Assembly (NCBI RefSeq): GCF_014873495.1
Contig: NZ_JADBGF010000002.1
Span: 43,929-107,928, forward strand
From: Streptomyces stelliscabiei
GTDB lineage: Bacteria; Actinomycetota; Actinomycetes; Streptomycetales; Streptomycetaceae
DNA length: 64,000 nt
Reading direction: 5' to 3'
The translations under genes were made by a program, and so were the position numbers. The notes under the pieces were generated by a model, which did not search any database, was not told the origin of the DNA, and saw nothing but the letters and a program-made list of their open reading frames with translations. Below, piece by piece: positions 15,638 through 23,988 of the stretch; within the stretch, counting starts at the first letter, position 1, and the number at the start of each line of letters is the position of its first letter.

Positions 15638-16810
15638 TCAAAAAATCTGGGGGTGGAACTCCATCGAGACGAGCTCCACGTCGCCACGATGACGCGCTCG
15701 GTCATGGTGGATCGGTGTGTGCGAGCCGCTCAGCGGCAGACCTGTTCCGCCCTGCCGGGCGGCGACGGTCTCGGCCGCGATGGACAGGGCCGTCTCCTCG
15801 GGCGTGCGGGCGCCGAGATCGAGGCCGATCGGCGAGTGCAGTCTGGCCAGTTCGGCTTCGGTGAGGCCCTTCTCGCGGAGTCTGCGGTCGCGGTCCTCGT
15901 GGGTGCGGCGCGAGCCCATCGCGCCGACGTAGGCGGCCGGCAGCCGCAGGGCCGCTTCCAGCAGGGGCACGTCGAACTTGGCGTCGTGGGTGAGCACACA
16001 CACCACCGTGCGGTCGTCGGTGTCCGTTCGGCGCAGGTAGCGGTGCGGCCAGTCGACCACGATGTCGTCGGCCTCGGGAAAGCGTGATCGGGTGGCGAAG
16101 ACGGGTCGGGCGTCGCACACCGTCACGTGGTAACCGAGGAACTTGCCCATGCGCACCAGCGCGACGGCGAAGTCGATGGCGCCGAAGACGAGCATGCGGG
16201 GCGGCGGCACGCTCGACTCGACGAACAGGGTCAGGCCGGGCTCGCAGTGGGTTCCGTCCTGCGCGATGTCGAAGGTGCCCGTGCGGCCGGCGTTCAGCAG
16301 GGAGCGGGTTTCGTCGGCGGCGGCGCGGTCCAGGTCCGGGTGTCCGCCGAGTTCGCCTTCGTACGATCCGTCGGGGTGAACCGCCAGCGCCCGGCCGAGG
16401 AGTTGTGCCGGGCCTTTCACCACGCGGGCGAGTGCCGCCGCCTCGCCCCGGGCGGCGGCCGACAGCGCCATCTGGAACACCTTCCGGTCCGGTCCGTCGG
16501 CGGGCACCGGCGTGACCAGGATGTCCAGGACACCGCCGCAGGTGAGTCCGACGGCGAAGGCGTCCTCGTCGCTGTAACCGAACCGCTCGCGCACCGCCTC
16601 GCCGTCCTGGAGTGCCTGGGCGCACAGGTCGTAGACAGCGCCTTCCACACAGCCGCCGGAGACCGATCCGATGGCCGTTCCGTCGGTGTCGACGGCGAGC
16701 GCGGCGCCCGGCCCGCGCGGCGCGCTGCCGCTGACGGCCACGACCGTGGCGACGGCGAAGTCCCGGCCTTCCCCGAGCCACCGGTTCAACTCATCGGCGA
16801 TGTCCAGCAT
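15638..16810 (-). CDS. xdhC: XdhC/CoxI-family molybdenum cofactor insertion protein
   Basis: A 390-residue cytosolic chaperone of the XdhC family, which binds and sulfurates molybdenum cofactor and inserts it into xanthine dehydrogenase-type enzymes. The N-terminal half carries VSGSAPRGPGAALAV and GSVSGGCVEGAVYD. The C-terminal half is Rossmann-like (MLVFGAIDFAVALVRMGKFL, then VCVLTHDAKFDVPLLEAAL and YVGAMGSRRTHEDR). The start at 16810 (MLDIADELNRWL) is chosen over the open frame reaching 17158. It is downstream of paoCBA on the same strand, as expected for a dedicated maturation factor; 259 bases separate it from paoC. Confidence 0.92.
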   Translation of the reverse strand: MLDIADELNRWLGEGRDFAVATVVAVSGSAPRGPGAALAVDTDGTAIGSVSGGCVEGAVYDLCAQALQDGEAVRERFGYSDEDAFAVGLTCGGVLDILVTPVPADGPDRKVFQMALSAAARGEAAALARVVKGPAQLLGRALAVHPDGSYEGELGGHPDLDRAAADETRSLLNAGRTGTFDIAQDGTHCEPGLTLFVESSVPPPRMLVFGAIDFAVALVRMGKFLGYHVTVCDARPVFATRSRFPEADDIVVDWPHRYLRRTDTDDRTVVCVLTHDAKFDVPLLEAALRLPAAYVGAMGSRRTHEDRDRRLREKGLTEAELARLHSPIGLDLGARTPEETALSIAAETVAARQGGTGLPLSGSHTPIHHDRARHRGDVELVSMEFHPQIF

Positions 16811-17069
16811 GGTGACTTCTTTCTCGTCAGCATCCGATTGCGTGGGGTGGTGGGCGACGGCGGACACCCAGGTGTCGTCCTCAGTCGCTCCCTGGGTCTC
16901 ACGGCATCGAGAACGTCGGTTCTGTGAGGACTTCGGCGATGTCGATTCCGATCGAAGGGGGGTCCCGCCGATCCGCAGTGAGACGGCGCGGGCCGTCGTC
17001 GCGCACGCGGCGCCCCAAAGGCCGTGCGCGTCGACGGCCCACAACTGCCGCCGCCTCACTGCCTCTATG

Positions 17070-19253
17070 TCAGAGCAGCTTGTCCAGGGTGATCGGCAGG
17101 TCCCGCACTCGCTTGCCGGTCGCGTGATGCACGGCGTTCGCCACGGCCGCACCGACACCCGCGGTGGACACCTCGCCGGCGCCGAGAATGCCGAGCGGCA
17201 TCTTGGGGTCCGGGTCGTCCAGGAAGGACACGTCGATCGGCGGGATGTCGGCGTGCACCGGGACGTGGTACTCGGCCAGGCTGGGGTTCATGATCCGTCC
17301 GGTGCGCGGGTCGACGAGGGTCTCCTCCGCCATGGCCAGGCCCAGGCCCATCACGATGCCGCCACGCATCTGACTGGCCGCTGTCTTCGGGTTGATCACC
17401 CTGCCGATGTCGAACACCCCGACCCACCTCGACACCCGCGTCTCGCCGGTCTCGGCATCGACCTTGACCTCGCAGAAGTGCACACCGGAGGCGGCCTTCA
17501 CCCACCGCTGGGCATCGAGCAGGAAGTTCGGGAGAAACCGCGCCCGCCCGGCGATCCGGCCGAGCCGCGTATCCGATCCAACGACGGCCTCGACGTGCGG
17601 CACCTTCGCGCGCCGGAGAATCTCCTCGTTGGTGCCACCGCCCGTCTTGCGTGCCATGGACTTCAGCGTCTGCTTGAGCTCCTCGCACGCCTGGACCACG
17701 CCGGCCGCGACGCTCGCGGTCTGGGCAGATGCACCGGCGAACGGTCCCAGCGGCAGCGCGGAGTCGCCGTACTCCACGCGAACGGCGTCGAACGGCACAC
17801 CGAGCGCGTCGGCCGTGATCTGGGCCTGGGCCGTGGCCGCGCCCATGCCCATCTCGTGGAAGCCGCAGCGCACCAGCACGCTCCCGTCGGCCGACAGGCG
17901 CACCGTGACGTTGACCGGCAACGTCAACGCCCGGTGGAACGCCGTCGCCACGCCCGTCCCGACCAGCCACCGGCCGTCGCGCGTGGAACGCGGTTCGGGG
18001 TTGCGCTCGTGCCAGTCGAACCGCTCCGCGCCCAGCGCGTACAACTCACGCAGCCTGCGGTGCGAGAACTTCTTCCTGCCGCCGATCGGGTCGACCGCGG
18101 TCTCGTTGCGCAGGCGCAGCTCGATCGGGTCCATGCCCAGCTCACAGGCCAGTTCGTCGATCGCGGACTCCAGGGCGAAGGTGCCGATCGCCTCGCCCGG
18201 CGCCCGCATGAAGGTGTTCGGCAGCAGGTCGAGCGACACGAGGTCGTGCCGCGCGAGGATGTTCTCGGCAGCGTAGAGATGCTGGGACGCAGAGGTGACC
18301 TGTTCGAAAGGACCGCCGATCGGGCCGGTGCGGATGATGCTGGTGTGTATCAGCGAGGTCAGCCTGCCGTCGCGGTCCGCACCCAGCGCGACCCGCTGGA
18401 TGGAGGGGGTGCGTCCGCCCACCGTGCGGTAGACCGATTCCCGCGAGAGCACCAGCCGGACGGGCCTGTCGGTCGCCCGCGCTGCCATCACAGCGAGGAT
18501 GGTGCCGGGCCAGATCGCGGACTTGCCGCCGAAGGCGCCACCGACGAACGGCGCCAGCACCCGCACGTTCGTCCTGGGGACCCCGAACCGCAGTGCGAGG
18601 TGGGTGCGGAACCAGTCGATGGTCTGCGTCGCGTCGTGGACGGTGAGCCGGTCGCCGTCCCAGTTCGCTGTGGTGGCGTGCAGTTCCAGCGCGTTGTGAT
18701 TCTGCGGCGGGGTGGTGTACCGCAGGTCCAGCGCCACCGGTGCGGCCTTGAGCGCGGCTTCCGCGTCGCCCTTCTTGGCCCCTCGGGGGAGGAGCGGGTT
18801 GTTCGGCTGCGGCCGTGCGTCTTGCTCGGACCCTTCGAAGTCCACGACGGACTTCGTCACCGTGTACTCGGCGCGCACCAGCGCGGCGGCCTCCCGGGCG
18901 GCGGCGGAGGTCTCCGCGACGACCACCGCGATCGGCTGCCCCTCCCAGTGCACCTCGTCGCTCTGCAGATAGTTCACCGAGGTGCCGGAAAACATCACGG
19001 TGAGGTTGAACGCGCCGGGCTTGGGAGCCGGTTTCAGCGGGGGCGCGTTGAGGTGAGTGAGGACGGCGACCACGCCCGGCACCGCACTGGCCTCGTCGGT
19101 GTGCAGGGCGGTGATCCGGCCGCGGCTGATGGTGGCGTGCACGAGTACGGCGTGCGTGAGGCCGGGGTAGAAGTGCTCGGCGGCGAACTTGGCCGCACCG
19201 GTCGTCTTGACGCCGCCGTCGACGCGGTCGAGCGGTTGTCCGATCGTGGTCAT
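17070..19253 (-). CDS. paoC: Molybdopterin-binding subunit of PaoABC-type aldehyde oxidoreductase
   Basis: A 727-residue large subunit of the xanthine oxidase family. Motifs are the N-terminal GGVKTTGAAKFAAEHF, the molybdopterin loop LAPFVGGAFGGKSA, TFMRAPGEAIGTFALE, QTASVAAGVVQAC and the C-terminal catalytic GAGEVSTAGVGAAVANAV, where the glutamate acts as base. Length and subunit order match PaoC/YagR. The start at 19253 (MTTIGQPLDR) has AGGGCGGC upstream. No signal peptide is visible, so a cytosolic complex is likely. It is followed by xdhC and preceded by paoB with a 169-base gap. Confidence 0.92.
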   Translation of the reverse strand: MTTIGQPLDRVDGGVKTTGAAKFAAEHFYPGLTHAVLVHATISRGRITALHTDEASAVPGVVAVLTHLNAPPLKPAPKPGAFNLTVMFSGTSVNYLQSDEVHWEGQPIAVVVAETSAAAREAAALVRAEYTVTKSVVDFEGSEQDARPQPNNPLLPRGAKKGDAEAALKAAPVALDLRYTTPPQNHNALELHATTANWDGDRLTVHDATQTIDWFRTHLALRFGVPRTNVRVLAPFVGGAFGGKSAIWPGTILAVMAARATDRPVRLVLSRESVYRTVGGRTPSIQRVALGADRDGRLTSLIHTSIIRTGPIGGPFEQVTSASQHLYAAENILARHDLVSLDLLPNTFMRAPGEAIGTFALESAIDELACELGMDPIELRLRNETAVDPIGGRKKFSHRRLRELYALGAERFDWHERNPEPRSTRDGRWLVGTGVATAFHRALTLPVNVTVRLSADGSVLVRCGFHEMGMGAATAQAQITADALGVPFDAVRVEYGDSALPLGPFAGASAQTASVAAGVVQACEELKQTLKSMARKTGGGTNEEILRRAKVPHVEAVVGSDTRLGRIAGRARFLPNFLLDAQRWVKAASGVHFCEVKVDAETGETRVSRWVGVFDIGRVINPKTAASQMRGGIVMGLGLAMAEETLVDPRTGRIMNPSLAEYHVPVHADIPPIDVSFLDDPDPKMPLGILGAGEVSTAGVGAAVANAVHHATGKRVRDLPITLDKLL

Positions 19254-19422
19254 GCCGCCCTGCCCTCTTCCGTACGGCCCGGTCGCTCGCTGCGCGAAAG
19301 TCGCGCGAGCCGGACAGGGATGGGTTTCACAATGACTGCCCCACATCGCTCAGGGGACTGATCCTTCTGATCCGCCGCGGGCGGAAGCAGCCGCAACCGT
19401 GTTGTCCCGCTTCCTCTCGGCA

Positions 19423-20418
19423 TCAGGCGGCGCTCCCGTCGGTCAGCAGGCGCCGCAGAGTCGCCACGATCGTGCGCTGCGCGAGTTCGATCTTGAACGC
19501 GTTCTGTGGTCCGCCCTCCGCGGCGGCGAGTTCGGCTTCCGCCGCCCCCCGGAAGGCCTCCTCGGCCGCCGGCCGGCCGAGGAGCACGCGTTCGGCTTCG
19601 GTGGCGCGCCACGGCTTCGTGCCGACGCCGCCCAGGGCGAGCCGGACCTCGGTGACCACGCCGTCCTCGACGGCCAGCGCGGCCGCGACGGAGACGAGGG
19701 CGAACGCGTAGGACGCACGGTCGCGCACCTTTCGGTAGCGCGAGTTCGCTGCCACCGGCACCGGCGGCAGCTCGACGGCCGTGATCAGCTCGTCGGCGGC
19801 CAGCACCGTCTCGATATGGGGCGTGTCGCCGGGCAGCCGGTGGAACTCGGCGACCGGTATTCGCCGGGTGCCGCGCACGCTCTCCACCTCGACGACCGCG
19901 TCGAGCATCACCAGCGCCACCGCCATGTCCGAGGGATGGGTCGCGATGCAGTGCTCGCTCGCCCCCAGGACCGCGCCGCCGCGGGAGAACCCGCCGATCG
20001 CGTCACAACCGCTGCCGGGCGCACGCTTGTTGCACGCGGCGCTCTCGTCGTAGAAGTACATGCAGCGGGTGCGCTGCAGCAGGTTGCCTCCCACGGTCGC
20101 CATGTTCCGCAACTGGGCGGACGCTCCGTGCAGGATCGCCTGCGCCAGCACCGGGTAGCGGGTGCGGACGATGGGGTCCGCCGCGAGCCGGCTGTTGCTC
20201 ACCAGCGCGCCGACGCGGATCCCGCCGTCCGGCAGTTCATCGATCCCGGTCAGCGGCAGGCGGGTGATGTCCACGACCGTCGACGGCTGCTCGATCCCCT
20301 CCCGCATGAGGTCGACGAGGCTCGTCCCGCCCGCAAGGAACTTCACGTCACCGCCGTCCGCGATCGTGCGCAGCGCCGTGCCGATGTCCGGTGCGCTGAC
20401 GTAGGAGAACGACTTCAC
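19423..20418 (-). CDS. paoB: FAD-binding subunit of PaoABC-type aldehyde oxidoreductase
   Basis: A 331-residue subunit starting at GTG 20418, overlapping the paoA stop (GTGA). The FAD-binding segments KFLAGGTSLVDLM and the ATVGGNLLQRTRC region are present. The latter is followed by a cysteine-rich insertion MYFYDESAACNKRAPGSGCD. This insertion ligates a [4Fe-4S] cluster in PaoB/YagS and 4-hydroxybenzoyl-CoA reductase-like enzymes, and marks this as the PaoB rather than classical XDH type. It transfers electrons from the 2Fe-2S subunit chain to FAD. Confidence 0.9.
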   Translation of the reverse strand: MKSFSYVSAPDIGTALRTIADGGDVKFLAGGTSLVDLMREGIEQPSTVVDITRLPLTGIDELPDGGIRVGALVSNSRLAADPIVRTRYPVLAQAILHGASAQLRNMATVGGNLLQRTRCMYFYDESAACNKRAPGSGCDAIGGFSRGGAVLGASEHCIATHPSDMAVALVMLDAVVEVESVRGTRRIPVAEFHRLPGDTPHIETVLAADELITAVELPPVPVAANSRYRKVRDRASYAFALVSVAAALAVEDGVVTEVRLALGGVGTKPWRATEAERVLLGRPAAEEAFRGAAEAELAAAEGGPQNAFKIELAQRTIVATLRRLLTDGSAA

Positions 20419-20909
20419 TTCGCGACCTCCCTGATCGCCGAGACGATGCCGTTGTAGGCGCCGCAGCGGCACAGGTTGCCGCTCATCCGCTCCCGGATCT
20501 CCTCGTCGTCCAGCTCACCGCCGGTGGCGGCGAGGTGCTCGGTCGCCGCGCTGGGCGCGCCGTCCTTGTGCTCGGCGAGCATGCCGATCGCCGAACAGAT
20601 CTGGCCCGGCGTGCAGTAGCCGCACTGGAATCCGTCGGTGCGGACGAACGCCTCCTGCAACGGGTGGTCGACGCCCTCGATGGTCGTAATCTCACGACCC
20701 TGGTACTGCACCGCCAGCGCGAGGCACGCGTTGATCCGCCGGCCGTCGGCGAGCACCGTGCAGGCACCGCACGCGCCCTGGTCGCAGCCCTTCTTGGTAC
20801 CGGTCAGGCCCAGGTACTCGCGCAGCGCGTCGAGCAGGCTCACCTGTGGTGAGACGTCCAGTCTTCGCGCGGATCCATTGATCCGAAGCTCGATCTCCAC
20901 CCGTTTCAT
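20415..20909 (-). CDS. paoA: 2Fe-2S subunit of PaoABC-type aldehyde oxidoreductase
   Basis: A 164-residue iron-sulfur subunit. The plant-type ferredoxin cluster is held by C42, C47, C50 and C62 (GCDQGACGACTV...NAC). The second, alpha-helical cluster uses CGYC (96-99) and NLCRCGAY. All eight cysteines are present. E. coli PaoA has a Tat signal peptide; none is visible here, so the enzyme is probably cytosolic. First gene of the paoABC-xdhC cluster, divergent from the MmyB-like regulator across 255 bases. Confidence 0.93.
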   Translation of the reverse strand: MKRVEIELRINGSARRLDVSPQVSLLDALREYLGLTGTKKGCDQGACGACTVLADGRRINACLALAVQYQGREITTIEGVDHPLQEAFVRTDGFQCGYCTPGQICSAIGMLAEHKDGAPSAATEHLAATGGELDDEEIRERMSGNLCRCGAYNGIVSAIREVAK

Positions 20910-21164
20910 ACCTCCGGTTCGCGTTCGGGTACCAGCCGATGCCGAATCCGTCGGGGTATCCCGGGCGTACGTTGTTGAAGCGGCGCGACAGCATGAACCG
21001 CTTCAACCCTCACAAGATCGGTCGGTCAGGCGTAGACGAGCTCGTCCTGCCACTGGTCCTTGCACGGTCCATGCAACAGGGAGGGCGGCCGATGGGGGAG
21101 AGTCTGATGACCCAGGTACTGGCAGCACCCCCCAGACCGCCGGCAGGGGACTTAACCTCGAAGA
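20910..21164. promoter_or_regulatory. Divergent intergenic region between paoA and the MmyB-like regulator
   Basis: This 255-base spacer must hold the promoters of both directions. MmyB-type regulators commonly control a divergent oxidoreductase, so this is the likely binding region. No sharp inverted repeat was found by eye. Confidence 0.5.
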
Positions 21165-22061
21165 ATGGACAGGCGAAAAGAGATCCGTGAGTTCCTGACC
21201 TCCCGCCGGGCCAGGATCACGCCCGAGCAGGCGGGGCTGCCCGTCTACGGCCGGGGCTCCCGGCGCGTCCCCGGACTTCGCCGCGAAGAGGTCGCGCTCC
21301 TGGCCGGAGTCAGCGTCGACTACTACACGCAGCTCGAACGCGGCAACGGCCGCGGGGTCTCCGACAGCGTCCTGGACAACCTCGCGCGAGCGCTCAAACT
21401 CACCGAGGCCGAACACACCCACCTCTTCGACCTGGTCCGCGCCGCGAACGCCACCACCCGCCCCCGTCGGGCCGCCAGAGCACAGGTACGTCCCGCCGTC
21501 CAGCGCTTCCTGGACGCCCTGACCATTCCCGCCCTCGTGTGGACCGCACGCTCCGACACCCTGGCCGCCAACCGCCTGGGGCGGGCCCTGTTCTCACCAG
21601 TGCTCCAGGACCGGCCCCTGCCCGTCAACAACGCCAGGTTCGTCTTCCTCGACCCGAAAGCCCAGGAGTTGTTCGGCGACTGGGAGGACGTCGCCAACGA
21701 CACCGTCGCCGTTCTGCGCTGGGAAGCCGGCCGCAACCCCTATGACCGGGCACTGACCGACCTGGTCGGCGAACTGTCCACCCGCAGCGAGTTCTTCCGC
21801 ACCCGCTGGGCGGCACACAACGTGCACGTGCACCGCAACGGCGTCAAAAAGTTCCACCACCCCATCGTCGGCGACCTCTCCCTGGCCTACGAGTTGATGT
21901 CCATCGAGGCCGACACCGGCCTGACCCTCATCTCCTTCAGCCCCGAACCCGGCTCGCCCTCCGAAGACGCGCTCGGACTCCTTGCCAGCTGGGCGGCCAC
22001 CATCGACCGCGAGCAGGCTCCCCCTCCGGCGCCCAAGCCCGACCCACGGCGGAACCGCTGA
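21165..22061 (+). CDS. MmyB-like XRE-family transcriptional regulator
   Basis: A 298-residue regulator. The N-terminal HTH (about 10-80) contains RRVPGLRREEVALLAGVSVD and YYTQLERGNGRGVSDSVLD, diagnostic of the MmyB family. The C-terminal ~180 residues form the MmyB-like ligand-binding domain (ALVWTARSDTLAANRLGRAL, NVHVHRNGVKKFHHPIVGDL). Such regulators often sit next to and control flavin or short-chain oxidoreductases. Here it is divergent from paoABC-xdhC, so aldehyde-responsive control of the cargo operon is a reasonable inference. Confidence 0.9.
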   Translation: MDRRKEIREFLTSRRARITPEQAGLPVYGRGSRRVPGLRREEVALLAGVSVDYYTQLERGNGRGVSDSVLDNLARALKLTEAEHTHLFDLVRAANATTRPRRAARAQVRPAVQRFLDALTIPALVWTARSDTLAANRLGRALFSPVLQDRPLPVNNARFVFLDPKAQELFGDWEDVANDTVAVLRWEAGRNPYDRALTDLVGELSTRSEFFRTRWAAHNVHVHRNGVKKFHHPIVGDLSLAYELMSIEADTGLTLISFSPEPGSPSEDALGLLASWAATIDREQAPPPAPKPDPRRNR

Positions 22062-22601
22062 GACCACGGGCGAAACCGTCGCCGTCACTGGCCCTCTGGG
22101 TGGGCAGGCTGAAACGTGCCATCGGTGGGCATGGCGTGCCCACACCGTTGCGCCCCCCACCTAAAGAACCAATCACCAGAGATCGGATAAACACCGAGGG
22201 CTCGCCCTCCCGGTCACCTGCACACTCGACGACACGGGTCTCCCGCCCGGCGCCCCCGGACTGCGGGTCTACCAGCACCGCGCCGCCGCTGCCGGTCTCG
22301 CCGTTCTCAGCTACCGCCTGAGCTGAAAGCGCAGCAGGTTCCCGTTCGTGCTGGTGGTCCCTACCGGGACAGTCCCGAGTGGGGCGCCGGGGTCGCGGAC
22401 GTTCGGCCCAGCGGTTCACCAACTGCCCCATAATGCATGCGAGGTTCACGTGTACGGAGGCCCGGCCGCTCCCTACGGCCCGGGACTCCGTGCGTTGGCG
22501 CAATGCGCCTACTTCTTCGGCTTCCTGGCGTCCTTCTGCGCCTGCTTCATACGCTCGAGGACCGCGTTGTAGACGGCGGTGTCCTTCGGGTTGGCGAATG
22601 C
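22062..22601. other. Non-coding gap inside the element with a gene remnant
   Basis: This 540-base stretch contains no supported gene apart from the minus-strand remnant at 22509-22592. Third-position GC bias is weak over most of it. It is probably decayed DNA between cargo blocks. Confidence 0.5.
22509..22592 (-). pseudogene. C-terminal remnant of a lost gene
   Basis: The minus strand reads ANPKDTAVYNAVLERMKQ then AQKDARKPKK and stop at 22509-22511. It looks like a natural basic C-terminus, but the frame lacks a start and the preceding sequence belongs to the next gene. The N-terminal part has been deleted. The family cannot be told from 28 residues. Confidence 0.4.
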
Positions 22602-23450
22602 TCACAGCAGGTGAGCTGTACCTCCGAGCGGGCGATAGGGCTGCGGTCGAGGACGATGGGTTCTCCTTGCGACAGCACTACGACGCCTGCGTGTACCGGC
22701 CGGTTGCTTCCGCTGACGAAGCCGCTCACGGAGGGCACCCACCATGGGAAGCGTCAAGCCGAAGAAGAGGAACAACACGGCCAGGCCGCTGAGGGAAGGG
22801 CTCACGACCTCCTCGACGTCCAGAGGCCAAGGATCGTCCACGAGGTAGAAGATGATGTACGAGCCCTTGGACACCGTGTAAGCGATGCCCAGCGTCGCGG
22901 CCATGGGGGACAGAGCATAGCCAGCGCCGCTCCAGGGTCGGATGCCCCAGTTGCGCTGCGCAGTCCTTCCGCACATGAAGGCCAACTCACCGCAGGTGAC
23001 CAAGACATACGACAGGTAGATCAGCAGGTATGCGGCCACCGATTCGTTGTGCACATACGCGGTGGTGAACTCCATGTCCGGCTCGTTCGCCGCCAGGAAA
23101 AGCGGCACCATGATCGCCAGCTCCACCATGGCCGCGAAGGCCCGCTGGAACATCGCGGCGCGCAAGTACTCGGAACGGTAGGTCAGGTCAACCATCGTGA
23201 TCTGGAGAGCGGCGCACCACAGGATCGCGCAGATGTGGGCAATCAGTTTGCCGACGTTGGCGACACCGGTGGCGTCCTCCGCTGCCTGAGCGACCACGGG
23301 GACGGCGAAGAAGACGCCGAGGGTGCAGATACCGAAGGCGGCGGCGATAGACCAGGTCGACACACGCGGGTTGCCGACGGCTCTCCTGGTGCAGAGAGCG
23401 GTGACCAATAAGCCGGCCACAGTGCATATCCCGAAGATCATGCCGTCCAC
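22602..23450 (-). CDS. MAB_1171c-like integral membrane protein, C-terminally truncated
   Basis: A 282-residue protein with about seven membrane helices spread over residues 5-235 (FGICTVAGLLVTALC, TWSIAAAFGICTLGVFFAV, LAIMVPLFLAA, YLLIYLSYVLVTC, GLAVLFLFFGLTLPMVGAL and others). The pattern and start MDGMIFGICT match the MAB_1171c family of putative transporters, often encoded next to XRE regulators in Streptomyces. Family members usually continue with a cytosolic domain of 100 or more residues. Here the end is an arginine-rich low-complexity tail, so the 3' end is probably lost. GTG 23450 or ATG 23441 may be the start. Confidence 0.65.
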   Translation of the reverse strand: MDGMIFGICTVAGLLVTALCTRRAVGNPRVSTWSIAAAFGICTLGVFFAVPVVAQAAEDATGVANVGKLIAHICAILWCAALQITMVDLTYRSEYLRAAMFQRAFAAMVELAIMVPLFLAANEPDMEFTTAYVHNESVAAYLLIYLSYVLVTCGELAFMCGRTAQRNWGIRPWSGAGYALSPMAATLGIAYTVSKGSYIIFYLVDDPWPLDVEEVVSPSLSGLAVLFLFFGLTLPMVGALRERLRQRKQPAGTRRRRSAVARRTHRPRPQPYRPLGGTAHLL

Positions 23451-23812
23451 TTAGAGCCCTTCCAATGAAGATCCACCATCCTGATTCCTGCTGGTCAGCA
23501 GGGCTGGTGTGATGTCTCGGCGGGGTACTTGTGCTGGTCGGGCGGGAGATCGTTAGCACGTGATCGTCCGTCACGGGCGGCCTCGGGGATTCCCGGGCTG
23601 GGGCGGCGGCCTCCCGCATAGGTTCCGCGGTGGGAGGGATGTGCATGACGGACGTGCTGACGTGGACGGTCGAGGGGCCCCCGCTGTCGGGAGGCACGCG
23701 CTCAACCTCCGCCGCTGCTGCTCCGGGGCCGCCGCGAAGGCAGTCACGCTCAGCCAGCAAGATCCAACAGATTCACAGCCGCTCGCCTGACAAGTGCAGA
23801 GAACAAGCTCAG
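23451..23812. other. Right end region of the element, no gene seen
   Basis: About 360 bases between the membrane-protein gene and the right inverted terminal motif. No convincing coding frame, RNA or repeat was seen. It presumably carries right-end recombinase-binding sites and the promoter of the membrane-protein gene. Confidence 0.45.
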
Positions 23813-23830
23813 TTCAACACGCTGAACTTG
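23813..23830 (-). repeat. Right element junction: inverted terminal motif plus TTG core
   Basis: On the minus strand GCGTGTTGAA (23822-23813) repeats the left-end motif. The TTG at 23828-23830 abuts kinase coding sequence ACAGAGAAG. An element-supplied stop codon at 23809-23811 terminates the truncated kinase after eight foreign residues. Confidence 0.7.
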
Positions 23831-23988
23831 ACAGAGAAGTCGTCACCGACCACACCGCGCAGGCCATCGAGCGAGAGGACCTGGGAGGCCGGCCACGTGC
23901 GGGCCAGCGTGGACTTGCCCGCACCGGAGGCACCGATCAGCACGATCAGCCCGTTCTCGGGCAGGGACGGGTACAGCACCGAGGTCAT
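23831..23988 (-). pseudogene. 5' part of the split P-loop kinase gene
   Basis: The ATG at 23988 overlaps the upstream stop (ATGA). The fragment encodes NGLIVLIGASGAGKSTLART, a perfect Walker A motif, then VLSLDGLRGVVGDDFS. This is the nucleoside/polynucleotide-specificity region of AAA_33/PNK-like kinases. It then runs into element sequence and stops at 23809. The rest of the kinase (DATN motif, lid and C-terminal domain) is at 8429-9254. The intact protein would have had 328 residues. Confidence 0.9.

Larger units (their letters stand above)
9255..23830. mobile_element. 14.57-kb tyrosine-recombinase-trio element (RIT/Tn554-like) carrying an aldehyde oxidoreductase cargo
   Basis: Boundaries are deduced from the split kinase gene. 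Both junctions carry TTG (plus strand), and removing one copy restores the gene in frame. The ends share an inverted GCGTGTTGAA (9263-9272 and 23813-23822). The reconstructed target is an imperfect palindrome (CTTCTCTGT-CAA-ACAGGGAAG type, arms overlapping the core), as expected for a tyrosine-recombinase exchange without a long target duplication. Contents are three overlapping recombinase genes, a small coiled-coil gene, a ynfA-like gene, xdhC, paoCBA, a MmyB-like regulator and a truncated membrane-protein gene. Trio organisation is known for RIT elements, and small tnpC for Tn554. The exact ends are uncertain by the three shared bases. Confidence 0.85.

Noticed and set aside
15638..17158. 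XdhC starting at 17158 with a 116-residue extension
   Set aside because: The extra sequence overlaps paoC and the intergenic gap and is unlike any XdhC N-terminus; the ATG at 16810 begins exactly at the conserved domain.
16671..19361. An 896-codon plus-strand open frame
   Set aside because: Antisense of xdhC and paoC; the translation is arginine/histidine-rich with no domain, and the opposite strand encodes a clear molybdenum enzyme.
23809..23988. A complete short kinase of 59 residues
   Set aside because: It ends in element-derived codons; the remaining kinase domains are at 8429-9254, so it is a fragment.
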